DNA of 64,000 bases, taken from the NCBI GenBank assembly GCA_032718475.1, contig JAUCBJ010007921.1, positions 1 through 64,000 on the forward strand. The letters are read 5' to 3'. The notes beneath the pieces were generated by a model that saw only the letters and a list, made by a program, of their open reading frames with translations, ran no database searches and was not told the origin of the DNA. The position numbers and the translations under genes were made by a program. Positions within the stretch are counted from its first letter, which is position 1. Every line of letters starts with the position of its first letter. This DNA comes from Nemertoderma westbladi. Taxonomy: Eukaryota > Xenacoelomorpha > Nemertodermatida > Nemertodermatidae. Below, piece by piece: positions 10,075 to 22,600 of this stretch.

Positions 10075-12572
10075 TGGCTTGGGCCAATCAGGGCGGTTTT
10101 TCCTGTCGACGTGTAGCTTTTTAGTCGATCATAAGGAGAGTGTTCAGTCTTACTGTTTTAGAGTTGATACTTTGTTGTTATTGCTGTCTAAGCCAGAAAC
10201 ACCGGCATTTTTGGATAGATACTGCTGTACCGTAAACTGCTTGAATTATCGAAAGTATAAACTGTTACCTAACTAAACTCACTGACTTAAATCACTCACT
10301 AATCTCACGAATCGAATATCACCTAACTCATTAATCATATTGTTTGTACTGTTATTTTACCGTCAGTTATTAATTGTAAATATTTGTTGATGGAAATATT
10401 GCTATTTGGATAATACGGATAAATCACCCAATTCCCAATTTTCTTGATAACACTACAGGTTAGAGAGACCGGCTATATATAACAATTGCGATTTATATTA
10501 ATGTGGTGTGTATTGAATCCAATGTTATTTAGCAGACCCTACGTGAGTCAATTACTGCTCTCTTTATGTGTGATCAAATGTACTGACTGTCGGCAGAATA
10601 GTGTGTATGATTGTGATTGGTAACAAAGTATTTCCTAAAGAATACGTTTTATACTTTAATCATAAGCAGTATCGTTGCGTTTAGTATAAGTCTTAGTTCT
10701 GTTTAAATAGATAAAGCGCCACGTCCTAAAGGAACTGTTAATATTTCCCGAAAGCCAATAATATCTGTCAGAGATTAATTATTAACGATCTATCGAATAA
10801 TACATTAGGTATACACTGCAACCTTACACTGTAATAATCCAATTCAAGCATCCGAATTCAGTCTCCCGGGTGTAGATCCATCGGGTGAATGATCGCGCAT
10901 GGGCTGACTTCGGCTAATGTTTTGCGTATTAGCATAAATTATTGTCGTATGCTAAAGTGGTTTTAATTAACTAAAAGACATATAAATTTTGGCAGGTTAA
11001 ACTGCTAAAGGTCTTCGAAAGCGCGAACAGTAACAGTTTATACTGTATTGCAGTGTAAGCATTAAATACAGTTTAATACTGTTCTGTCGAACAGTAACAG
11101 TTTATAATTAATCTTATTGCAGTAGGCAATAAGGTTGCAAGTGTAGGCATTAAATACAGTTTAATACTGTTCTGGAGAACAGTAACGGTATACAATCTTA
11201 TTGCAGTAGGCAATAAGGTTGCAAAATACCGTAGTGACTGGTAAAACTGAACCGGTGCTTCTGTAGGTCAGTAGGCCTAACTGTCATCACCGGTACCGGT
11301 ACTGCTGTACAAGTACATTAGTATTATTCGATTTTGATTATTGTATACCGGTAGGTCTCGATATTAAATCGGGGACGCCTGGTTTTTATTGGGATTTTAC
11401 TTAGGTCTATTTCTGTCAGTTTTATTTACTAGTAGGCTAATATTGAGCAGAAGGCGTGTGACCCTGCTCAGATTGTTCAGATAATTGTAGGCTGAGCTGC
11501 TGTCTGACTGTGGTTGGGTTTGGAGAGATTACGGCGTGTGTAGAGTTTGTCTGATAAAGTGCCGTTAGTAAGTTGGGGCAGTCAACACTGTAAGGTCAAT
11601 CCCCTCTTAAAGAGTAAGTCGTACTACCGTGTTAGCACGCATACTAACTAACAGTTTCAGAGTCTGCATATACTGTAGTTTATTTAGGCTTGATCGTAGT
11701 CTGCCAGTGTTTTTAGCCTGTGTTTGTTTGTGTGGTCTGTTCAGGTACCGTAATAGTTATTACTCAAATATTTGTAGGCTGGATTGTTGTCTAGCTATTT
11801 TTTGGGTCTGAAGGGATTGCTGCGTGTGTAGAGTTGGTCTGATCAAGTACCGTTAGTAAGTTGGGGCAGTCAACACTGTAAGGTCAATCCCCTCTTAAAG
11901 AGTAAGTCGTACTACCGTGTTAGCACGCATACTAACTAACAGTTTCAGAATCTGCACATACAGTAGTTTGTTTAGGCTTGATAGTAGTCTGCCAGCGTTT
12001 GGTTTGTATTTGTTTGAGTATTCTGTACGGGTAGCGTAATATTTATTATTCAGAGTTTATGCGATTATTCGCAACATTCATGTCCCCAAGTTTATTCCTA
12101 CAGTAATTGTGCTTGTTATACATACCGTTATAGTTAAACTAACCCCGGTACTACATCAGGGCTGCTTGGCGTAGGTAAAGACTGACGACTTTGTGCCTCG
12201 GTCACTCCGGCAGATGCCGTGGTTCTTTTAACTGTTCAAGTATATTTAACTACTGATTATTTGTTATACCGGTACTTGTACCTAATTTAGGGTTTAGAGT
12301 ACAGTGCCTTCCGAAGTAATTAGTGTAGGCAGTATTTTTGTATTGTAAAGTGGTTGATAGGCACATTCGTTAGCTCTATTAGCTTCTGGGTAGGAACAAT
12401 CCGTGATACATAACGTTGTACCTATAGCGATACGGTTATAGGTCGTCAGGCGGTGGTATTTTCCTATCTGGACAGTACAATATATTTACTACTACTTATT
12501 ATTTAAATACCGTAGTACCCTGTCCTTTGTAATAGCCAGAAATCTAACCCTTTGTTAGACTGGTTTGTAGAC
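10075..12572 (-). repeat. Right arm of the ~2.4 kb inverted repeat
   Basis: This is the reverse-complement partner of 5996-8415, with the outer end the best conserved. It carries extra local duplications at about 11035-11230 (units built around 'gcagtaggcaataaggttgc' and 'attaaatacagtttaatact') that the left arm lacks. The arm stops exactly where the adapter sequence begins at 12573, so its true outer end is not known. Confidence 0.75.
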
Positions 12573-12625
12573 AGTACTCTGCGTTGATACCACTGCTTCA
12601 AGCAGTGGTATCAACGCAGAGTACT
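12573..12625. other. Head-to-head laboratory amplification adapters (artefact)
   Basis: Positions 12600-12625 begin AAGCAGTGGTATCAACGCAG and continue with AGTACT. This is the SMART-type oligonucleotide used for template switching and for PCR amplification of low-input libraries. Positions 12573-12598 are its perfect reverse complement, with a single C between them. A 53-base palindrome of this synthetic sequence is not genomic. It marks two amplified fragments ligated or assembled end to end. Confidence 0.95.
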
Positions 12626-12739
12626 GAATCTAATGTAAGTAGTACATAACCACTTATTCAGAAACTGTGCGAGCCATGAAGTAATTGACCTTAATATACA
12701 GATACCCCTATTTCGATCTTGTGTCTGCAAGTCTGTCAA

Positions 12740-13258
12740 CACTACTAGCATCGGCATGATGCATTGCAGCTGCATTATATATATATATATATATATTACA
12801 TAAATATTAAGTATACTGTGCCGGCTTGTCGACAAATTTGCGCCGCCACAACTCCCTATCACCCATGACATTAGCTCGATCATCCGCATCTTCAAGGCCA
12901 GTGTCCTTTAAGATGCGCCTCAAGAAAGTCATGGGCTGTTCACCATGCTTATTCACTCCATGAGGCTGCCAAAGTACAAGATTATGCACTGGCTGGTCGT
13001 CACGGCGAAAGCAATGTCCTGCAAAGCGGAGGCGGCTTTGTTCCAGTGTCAAGTTTGGAGGAACCGATGAGACACCTCCAATGTTATATAGTGTCTGGTT
13101 GGATATGTGTTCATTGTACTTGACACAGTGAATCCAGCGTAGCATTCTAGTGAATGTGCCATCCAGAGATTTGGTGTCCCCAGCAGTTAGAGCCCAGCAT
13201 GGACTCCCATAGAGGAGTACTGGAACTACTGCTGCTCTAAATCGAGATGCAGGCATAA
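12740..13258 (-). pseudogene. 5'-truncated LINE copy 1 (RT C-terminus and 3' tail)
   Basis: The minus-strand ORF (13256 to 12807) matches the C-terminal part of the LINE protein at 61437-63995, for example VVPVLLYGSPCWALTA and LRFAGHCFRR. After the ORF comes the shared 3' tail 'atgcagctgcaatgca..atgccgat.ctagtagt', here interrupted by an (AT)n run at about 12777-12797. Upstream RT and endonuclease sequence is missing, as is usual for LINE insertions truncated at the 5' end. The frame shifts near its end. It sits just right of the adapter junction. Confidence 0.85.
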
Positions 13259-13556
13259 GAAGACTTATTCAGTTCTCCAGTATACCGCTAGAGGTCTAGT
13301 GAAAACATTCTTATATTCCGTTGTTTATAATCTCTTCAAGGTGGTACTGCTCGTAAATTTATCTCATTTGCTGATTGAAGGCCGACTCTGGCAGTAGCTT
13401 CTGGCTATAGGTCCACTGTCTTTAGGACTGACCTACTACAGATATGTCAGCAAATACGGGAGGGTGCTGGTTGATGTTGGAATTTATGTGATTTAAATAA
13501 ATTCAATAATATAAATTAAACTCTTACATTAATTTTGATTTTAAGATCTGCAACAG

Positions 13557-13665
13557 GATAACATTGTATGAAAACCCTGAATTTGAAGGATGTTCAAAAA
13601 CATTATATTATTCTGGAGGTAATGATTACTTGGGACAATTGGACCAAAAAACTTCAAGTATAAAG
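13557..13665 (+). CDS. Crystallin exon a (second motif of an upstream domain)
   Basis: The acceptor is 'ctgcaacag' and the donor 'aag|gtatga'. One base completes a codon, then 36 codons follow, ending in phase 0. The sequence shows YENPEFEG, matching the (F/Y)x6G crystallin signature, and ends with DQKTSS, close to the calcium-site consensus (N/D)(N/D)xx(S/T)S. The start parallels exon e (g then Trp/Ile.., with TYR-GLU in both). The partner motif upstream is not in view. Confidence 0.7.
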
Positions 13666-16600
13666 GTATGATGGTCTGTTTATACTATGTAGTTGTATGT
13701 ATGTATATGTTTGAAGTTTGAAATGCATTGCAATTTTTATAAATAATTTTAAATACAGTATTTTACCTCATATTTATTATTTTATTTATTTTATTTGCCA
13801 TAATATTGTTTTAATTGGAAATTAAATATAATAACTGAATCTGTGAATCATTTTATCTCAATTGCTGTGTATATGTTTGTATATATGTAGCCCCATGATT
13901 TTCAAAACTTTTAAAGATTGTCTTGTACCTCGGTAAAATAGTTCATTTTAATGAAAAAAAGCCAAGTAATTGAAATATTACCTCAAAAATATTGATCATT
14001 TACCATCTTCATTAATAATGCCCCCTGTAGCGACACTTACGCGACTATAAAATAAGCAATTTTTGAGATAGCCAATATTTGGCACCCATGTTTTAATGAT
14101 ACTAACTCAATTAGATCCACAATTGTCGACTTAGTCGACTTAATTCAATTTAAGGATAGAGTGATCAGTTCTTGAGATATTACACAATATGAATAGACTC
14201 TCACAACGCAACATAACTGCAGCAATGAAATGGGTATTCATTAAAAGTAAAATTAAAAATGTAACATACTTATAATAGATCAAACAATCAATAAAAATGC
14301 TCTTTTAAACTCAATGGACCATTTAGACTCTTAGACTCATTTAGACATTTAGTCCTAATCAATAAATTTTTACTTCATCTATATTTATTGTGATAGTTTA
14401 AAAATTTGAGTCAAGTTGCTATAAAAAAATGTGGAAGATAAAATATAAAGTATTATTTATATAATCAATTATATGTTCAATATACTATTTCGGTTATGAT
14501 AAAAGCAAACTCACAATTTCGGTTGCAGAGTATTATGTGGATGTTGAGATTATATAACTAAATCAACAATAATGGGCAAATATATGGGCAAATTACACAG
14601 TGTCGGACGTTACGGACATTCTCGATTTTTGAATGTTTTTCTTTAAAATGACGAAAATACTTGAACTTTTGACATCAGATTGCGTTGAATAAATGAGACA
14701 ATTTATTAATCTTTCAGAATATCGCAAATATAAAAATTATTTTATTTTTGATTGCATTTAATGCCGAAGACTAGTATGTTATTATTGTTGGTCTCAAATT
14801 GTAGCTCAACTATTCTATTTTTCGAAAATGTTTCCATAATTTCATTGCAAATCTTCTGTAGCCGATATTTCCAATTCGAAGTTATGAGGGTTGGTGTCGG
14901 ACGTTACGTGTCGGAAATTATAAAAATTAAAAAAAATTATATTTTCTTATATTCATTTACATTTATATTCATAGTAATCCAGTATATACAATATCAGCTT
15001 ATAAGTTATCTGGGCAGTTATCTAGTAACTGGGCAGGACCTCCACTCCAAAAGACGTAATACTAAAGCGTTGAGTACTCCATACTCAGGCTGTCCCACCT
15101 GAATTAGTGGGTTTGGGTAATTTTCGCATTATTGTATCGAATTGGTGGGTCCCAAATTCTTTTGGATCGAAGGAAGCAAAGGTGATGGTGTCTGGCAATT
15201 TATGACTAGACAAAATTCGCTTCTTCCATCATCTGAAACATCTGATGTCCTTACAAACATCAACGCTGTCATCATCGCGACAACCTTCTGCAGATTCTTC
15301 AGTATAGTCCATAATGAACTCATCTACGTCAACAGATTGAGGCTACTTTTTACATCCAATAATAATGGGGGAATCACGATTACATTCCACATAATGGTAG
15401 GAACGAGTGCCGGCCAGAGTGCTACACTTGTTATAAAATCCAATGTCGGTTGGCTTATCAATGTCATTAACTTCTATGACGTTAATAGTAACATCACAAC
15501 TTATAGCATTAAGGGGGGGGGGGGGGGGGGGGGGGGGTACCCCCTCCTTAACGAAATCTGCTGCATTTATGACAATGCAATGGCGGTCTTTCACTTTATT
15601 CCAAACATAGCATTTAACAGTAGCTACTATACCATCAACTGCGCCATTTCCATATGAGGCAAAATACACCAAAGTTAACTTCTTTAAACCAGAGTGCTTT
15701 TTCAGCTGCCTGCAAGTATTAGCAATATTATATTTGTCTTTGAACTGCGAAGACGCCCATCTGAAAATATTTCTATTTTTTTAACTGATGGATGTTTCGG
15801 AATCTCCACGTCGAGAATTTTACTTTGAAAAGTAAAGACACAAAACTTGTCATGTGTCCTGTGTCCTGTCATCGCTGGTGATTGCATAGGAAGTGATAGT
15901 GTCCTTATACCAGCAAAAACTTGGGAAAATCGTAACCTGAGGGGTATTCCAGTGCACTGACTGTGCTTCGTCCTGTAGGGCCGCTGTGTAGATTTGGGCA
16001 AAGTCACACATTGCAATACTATCTTCATTGTTAGCCTTTATCGTAGCGTTGAAATATTTGTGACTCTGTTTCTTCAAAAATACATGCGTCAAAAATTCGG
16101 GTGTAATGTTCATATTGAGAACTTTTACAAGTGCACTAAGTTTGGCTACACGGTTGTACATGTCAAACCTCCCATTGATAGTTGCCCATTCTTTATAACA
16201 TATATTGGTTGCTGTCTATTTGTACCGTAATGGTGAGCTCCTGTTTCATAATACACTTAGAACAACGTTGATGGTAACAATTGTATTGATCATTGCCTTT
16301 GCTGCCCTTCTCATTGTCTTTGATAACTGCGTTATTGGGCTCTTCATTATTTCCCACCCCTTAAATATATTAGTCCAGTAATACCATTTTGTATAATTGT
16401 ATATCATTTGAAACTTAATTTGAAAGCAATTAAAAAATATATATTTTATTTGAAAATCTACTATTAACACAAGAACAATAATTATTTATTACATGGGAAA
16501 AAAAGTAGAACATTTTTTACATTATTATCGGGGCATTTTATTTACAGAGTGCCAGCGATGTTATAAAGGGTTGAGAGAATTATTGAAAAAATATGTTTTA

Positions 16601-19600
16601 CATTTTTTTCCCCATGTAATACGTAATTTTATTCTTAAATTGGTACTTGTTTGTTTGTTGCTCAAATCTTTAATAAAACATAGAGCGATATACTACAGTA
16701 CAGAAAGTAGTGTTACAAAATAAATTGAACTGTAGTATTTTACTATACAGTATATTGCTTCCATAGTTACTGCCATTCAAATTATTGTACTATTCAAATC
16801 CTGATGCTGCCTTACTCAATGTTAAAAAAATATAGTGTTCTCGAAAATTAATTACGTAACTAGAGAGCCGCTTAACAACATAAACCAATATTGTATATTG
16901 AGTTCCGTTTTGAAGTACTCCTTGCAGACACTAAAGTTGCAATAACTTTTGAGTATGTCAACTATAATATGTAATATAATATATAATATAAAAGATTATA
17001 ATACACCTTTAAGCCAATTCTATATATCACCCCCAGACCCAAATAAAAAACACATATAGGGTGTGAAATAATGAAGAAGTTTCCTTTACTGTTGCAGATC
17101 AATGTTCAGCGGTTCAGTCTCGGGTGAATTGGGAACATTAACCACCACACCAAGAATGGCATTAAGTTTGTAATTCCAGTTCTCATGGTATAAGCACAAG
17201 CAAACGTTATGCTTTGTTTGTCCTGTAGGAAGTACATACCATGGCCTTAAGTCAGCGAATTTCGATCGCCCGATGACTGCGTCAGTGTTATCATTCTTGA
17301 ACATTGTGTATGTTTCATAAAGCGAGTAACGTAGAAACCTCTTCTGTTTCACAATCTTCTTCCCACGCAAACGCAATATTTTAAACTCCTTTCGTGCTGG
17401 GGATAAGCTGCTTATCCTTATGTCTTTCTCTTTGCTTTTGAAGCTTTTAGGTCTTCCAGTTCACCCAGATTAGTAGCTTCCAACTCCAAACGTTCCCGTC
17501 TTTCCTTACACTTCTGGGCATTTGATTTCGGCATTGTATTAATGTAAGCCTATTTAATACTGTACTAGAAAAACTAATTTTGGAAGCCGTTTCAAAATCA
17601 ATGATAGACAGATTAATAGCCAAGATTTACATCAGGCTTTTATCCACTGTTTACTGTCATATGGACAAACGGGATTTCATGTTATTTTTTAGGTAGTATT
17701 TGGTAGTACTGGTCTACATACATTCGAACATTACTGTTCTGGAATGTGCCTTGCACTGAAAGTAGAAATGAACTACACATGAAATAATCAGTGTCGCATG
17801 TTACAGTGTCGGACGTTACAAACTTCATTCACTGAAATCACAGCCTGTATGGTAGCCCGGATTGCTATCAATGGCACAAAAAAGCGCCATTTTACATCGG
17901 CATTGAGTCATTTTAATTGCGATATAGTTTGCCATACAATAGAGAAGTAATTTAGGAAAAATGTAAAAAAAGTGTCGGACGTTACAATTTTATACAGGAA
18001 GCTTTAAATGCTTGATTATTGTATGAGAAGCGTTCTATGTTTACGGCACAGAACAACCTCATTGGAATGTGCATTTACGGCTGTTTACAATGATACCAAG
18101 GATAGCTTATATGGATATACAGTAAAAAAATATTTCGCCTTAAAATTTGGTATTTTTTTTTTGTTTTTACCTAGTCTTGATGATGGTCGATATAATCGCA
18201 AAAATTCCAACTTTATACCCTCAAATCAATGTAAATTTTTCAAATTCGAAAAATTCATGAAATTTTACCTAATATATCATCACATGTTGCTGATTTTTTA
18301 AAGTTTTATTTTTTTCATATTGTGTCCCATTTTCTGTGGAAATGCCCATATAGAAGCTGACAATAAAATGTTCATAATAATTGGATAAGTTTATGACAGT
18401 CTGTCTCTGTATCATTTCTTTACACACGGCTTCTTCCACTTTCTTAAGTTCGGTATGGACTTATGATCCCTCTCCACTATTTGTAGATCATTCTGGAAAT
18501 GTTCTTCTTTCTTTGCAGCCTCCAAAACTTCGGAACTCAATTTGACACCCCTCTCTGAAATATCATTTATATTGTTGATGGCTTTTATATTTTCTAATTT
18601 ACTAATTAACTAATTTTTTAATTTACTTTATATAACTTCAGGCTTGACTAGTCATTCACATTGATATTCAAGAAAGCGCTGTCTAGTTTCAAGAGATGAA
18701 ATGTATACCATGAGTCTGGACCAACAAGATCTGGTAGTGTGGTTGATGAAGAAATGTCTGGAAAAATGGGTTTCCCATAACTTGTTCCAAATCTATTCTG
18801 TGGAGCATTGGGTAGCTCTTTAGGTTTGATGTTCAACAGTGCATCAGCAAGTATATGTTTCTCATGATTACTCAGTTTGCTACTGAACAGAGCCAATGGT
18901 ATATACCCTTCAGCGAGATACCAGAGGTGTATAGTCAGTGCTTTCAATGCACTACTTGACACCCCTGTGGGTTCAGTTCTGCATAAGAAACAATATTGAT
19001 AAAGGATGAGATCATTGATAGGAGCATCAATCGTATGTCCACAGGAAAACCACCAGCTGCAATAAATCAAAGTGAAAAACTTAGTAAATTCACGAAGCTT
19101 AGTCATCTGATATTTGGATGCAATGGTTCCCTTTGGTAGAAGATTGATCTGTTTTACCATCAAACACATTTTCAGAGCATACAGTAAATTGCTCATCCAT
19201 CTAGCTTTTTGCATTGTACCAGGATATTTGAATTTGTATGGATGATCCTGATCCTTTCCATGAAAAACTTCAATGAAAAACTTTTAGCTAATTCAGCATA
19301 GTCAAGAGATTGGGAGTTAATTAATATCAGGAGATTCTCAGGAGATTGGGTTACCTCAATGTTTAAACCAGTGAACACCTGTGTTAATAAGATCTCCCCT
19401 ATGTGGTGGTGACACCCCGTCCATAGAAGAGCTTGATCTAGTCTTTGCTGAACTGATATAGAAGCTGCAGAAATGTGGCCAGTGTTACTTCATGTTGTAT
19501 CAAAAACGAGGTTGACAATGGATTCCGCACACCCCCATTTATCTATCAGTTCACCTGTTTTCTCAGATATGATTGAAGCAGTGGTTTTATCTGTCCCAGG

Positions 19601-22600
19601 TTTGTATGCTGGTACACCGAGCAGTATTGTATCTGTGCTTGTACCAACATAGACAGCAAGTCGCTCTTCTGCATCATACTTGTTTTGTAATGTTGGTAGG
19701 AGCTTGTTATCCCAATGAAGAGAAGCAAATTTCTGAGGAACCCACTCACAACGTGTTGTAGCAATCTCTTCATTCACTGTCCTGCGGGCTTTATCAGCTG
19801 TCACATATGATGTTGAGATTTTGGTCTTACCACCCCCCCGAAACTTCAACAATAGCTTCAGTAATGCAGCCTGCCGGGCTGGAGTGAATTTGGTCCTGTG
19901 ATGACTGCGATAGTGGTAGTGCTACTGCTTTGTTGGTCCTTATATGTGGCAGTACATCATCATCATACTCATTGCTGCTTTCCTCTGGGGAAGTGTCAAT
20001 GTCTAGTCAATCTGAGGATTATCTGCAATAGCCTGTACATTTTTTAACCTTTTTCACACATTTGATGGCGATCTTTAATTCGTTTCACTTTCTCAGCAAG
20101 GAGCTTATCAAAACTTCCCATGGTCCTGTCACCCATCATTGACTTCACAAACTCTAAATCATCTTTATTTTTAATTGTTTCTAAGGCATCTGTTGTCCAC
20201 AGTTGGAAGGTTTTATCAAGCGTAAATTGTGCTGCCTGAAATCTTTCAATTATGACACCAAGACAAAGTGACAAAGTCAACAAAGCGATATTACCTCAAA
20301 AATTAACTCAAATTGCATTAAAAATAGGCTCATTTAAACCGCAATGTGCAAGTAGGAGGGTATTCGATCTTGATTATTGCAGCACAGCGTCTATATTGCT
20401 TTTGCACGAAGCAATGCCCTTATGTAAAGGTATGCTTGTATACCCATTTCAACAATACATCGAAAACTAGACTTGCTACTCTTGTTTTGAATGTTTCTAC
20501 CCCCACTAAATAGACCATCCCGGTTCTATTGAGGTTACTATCATTAATGTAGGGGTACCAACAGTTGGTTATATCGAAAATTGCTAATTTTTAATGGCAC
20601 GTCAAATGTCGCTGAAGCGGTAATTACAAATGAAGTTGCTGGACCAGGTAAATTTTACTTACTTGCCAAAATACATTCATTTCTTTCCCATCAAAATGAA
20701 CAATTCATGAGAGGTACAAGACAATCCATGATTTAAGGGGGAAATAATGCACCCTAGTAGCCCTACACATTAGAAATTTCAGAAATTTGTTTTTTATTGC
20801 ATCTAGAGCAAACATTTATGGCAGCATTAATTTTTCAACAGGTATGTTTCTATAGTTTTATTTGAACATTACCAGCTGGTGTCGGCCTTCAACATCTTTA
20901 ATATATAGGCCAAGAACCGTTATTTTTCTTGCTGTTAGCTTTCATGCTGTCAACATTTATTGCTAAGATTTTACACTTTAACTTGTGTAGTCGTAATCAT
21001 ATCCGTACTCATAAATACATTATTGATAACTTGATTAGTTACATGCTCACAGCTAGCTTTTACTACTCCTTGTACAACATTGGTATAAAACTGACACTCT
21101 ACGAATATTATTTTTGATACTAGTTTTCTGTAAAGTAACCATTTAAAATTTTTTTGTTATTGCTTAATAGTAAATTATTGCAATACATCCTATAGGTTCA
21201 CTGTGGAACATGGATACTATACACAGGTACCTTATACACAGGAGAATACCTTATTCTCTCTCCTGGAGAGTATCCGACATCCATTAACTTCGATACTTTT
21301 TTTGAAAACAAGATAAGGTCACTGCGGCCTTTAGCAAAGGTAGGCCATGGTGTATAATTTGTCAATGACCACTGTACAAATCGCACATTCAGATTCAAAT
21401 ATTTCCTCTTATCTCCTTTTATTATTATTATACAATCAATACAGTGTATAGTAGATACACAGTCAAACAAACTATGCAGTGTTGTATAGTAGACACACAG
21501 GGATACAGACATCATTATAATTGTTTTAATTTATTTGAAAATCCGCCTTTTCTTACTAATATCCTTGACAGAATTGATGTAACTTTTTTTCACTAATTTT
21601 CCCGAAAACTAGTTAAAATTTTCATTAATTATTTTCGACGAGAACGCAGTTCAATAATGCGAACTGGAAAGCTATGAACTCACACTGGACCCATTATTGA
21701 TGATTGTCCCGGATTGACCACATTCTGTTTCGCAATAAATACAGGAGCTCTGTAAAAGACTGTAGTGCATTTACACTTCACCCCTTCTCCAGTGATCATT
21801 ATCTTATATTAGCCAAGGTAAGACTTAGTCACTGCACTATCACAACAAAGAAATCTGCATGGCCACAGCAAGATTGGCTCCTCTGATGCAACAGCCCAGT
21901 GTGAGATCCAGTTTCACAATACAGCGGAGCAACAGGTATGAGGCTCTTGCATCTAATCCTTCAGCTAGCTTACTGTGAGGGATTTACTGATTATACAGAG
22001 GCAGTTCAGTTGCTGCAAAAATAGTCCCTGTACAGTGTACTCCCTCTTGACAGTAAAATGTCCCACTGGGCATGGCAAGTATAGATAAACTTACTGACTG
22101 GGAGGAAAAGCCAACTAAGGTTAAGGCCGAATCTCCAGCTGAATGAATCAATGGTTGGAAGACCCACTTTGAGAAGATGAAGAAGTGTGTGAGAAGATAG
22201 TTCCCAATCGGCCTGATAACTATGGGGCACATTGTGTGTCTGAGTCTGAGCTCACAGATGTTCCCATTGGTGACATCTTCTTTGCTGAAATTGAGACTGC
22301 TGCAAAGAGCATTAAGACCAAATGTGCCAGAGGAGTATATGTTGTTCCACTGAGGCCTTTAAATATTCTGATTGTTTGGAGCTCATTCAACCCCAATGTC
22401 GTGGATATATATACTATACATACATGTATACATACTATACATACATGTATACATACTATACATACATGTATACAATGTATACTATACATTGTATAGTATG
22501 AAGAGAGTCCCTCAAGAAATGAAAACAATTAAGTTGATGCCAGCATGATCTCTAATGCAGCAAAGCTATACAATATAATTATATTAAATTGCACCAGGGA

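Larger units (their letters stand above)
14600..17985 (-). mobile_element. Relic of a transposase-like multicopy element
   Basis: The block contains a broken minus-strand gene (15130-17542) flanked on both sides by copies of the 14-mer GTGTCGGACGTTAC, at 14600, 14894, 17806 and 17972, plus a variant at 17791. Exact ends, TIRs and a target duplication were not found, so the limits given are those of the outermost 14-mers. It lies in the first visible intron of the crystallin gene, antisense to it. Confidence 0.5.
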
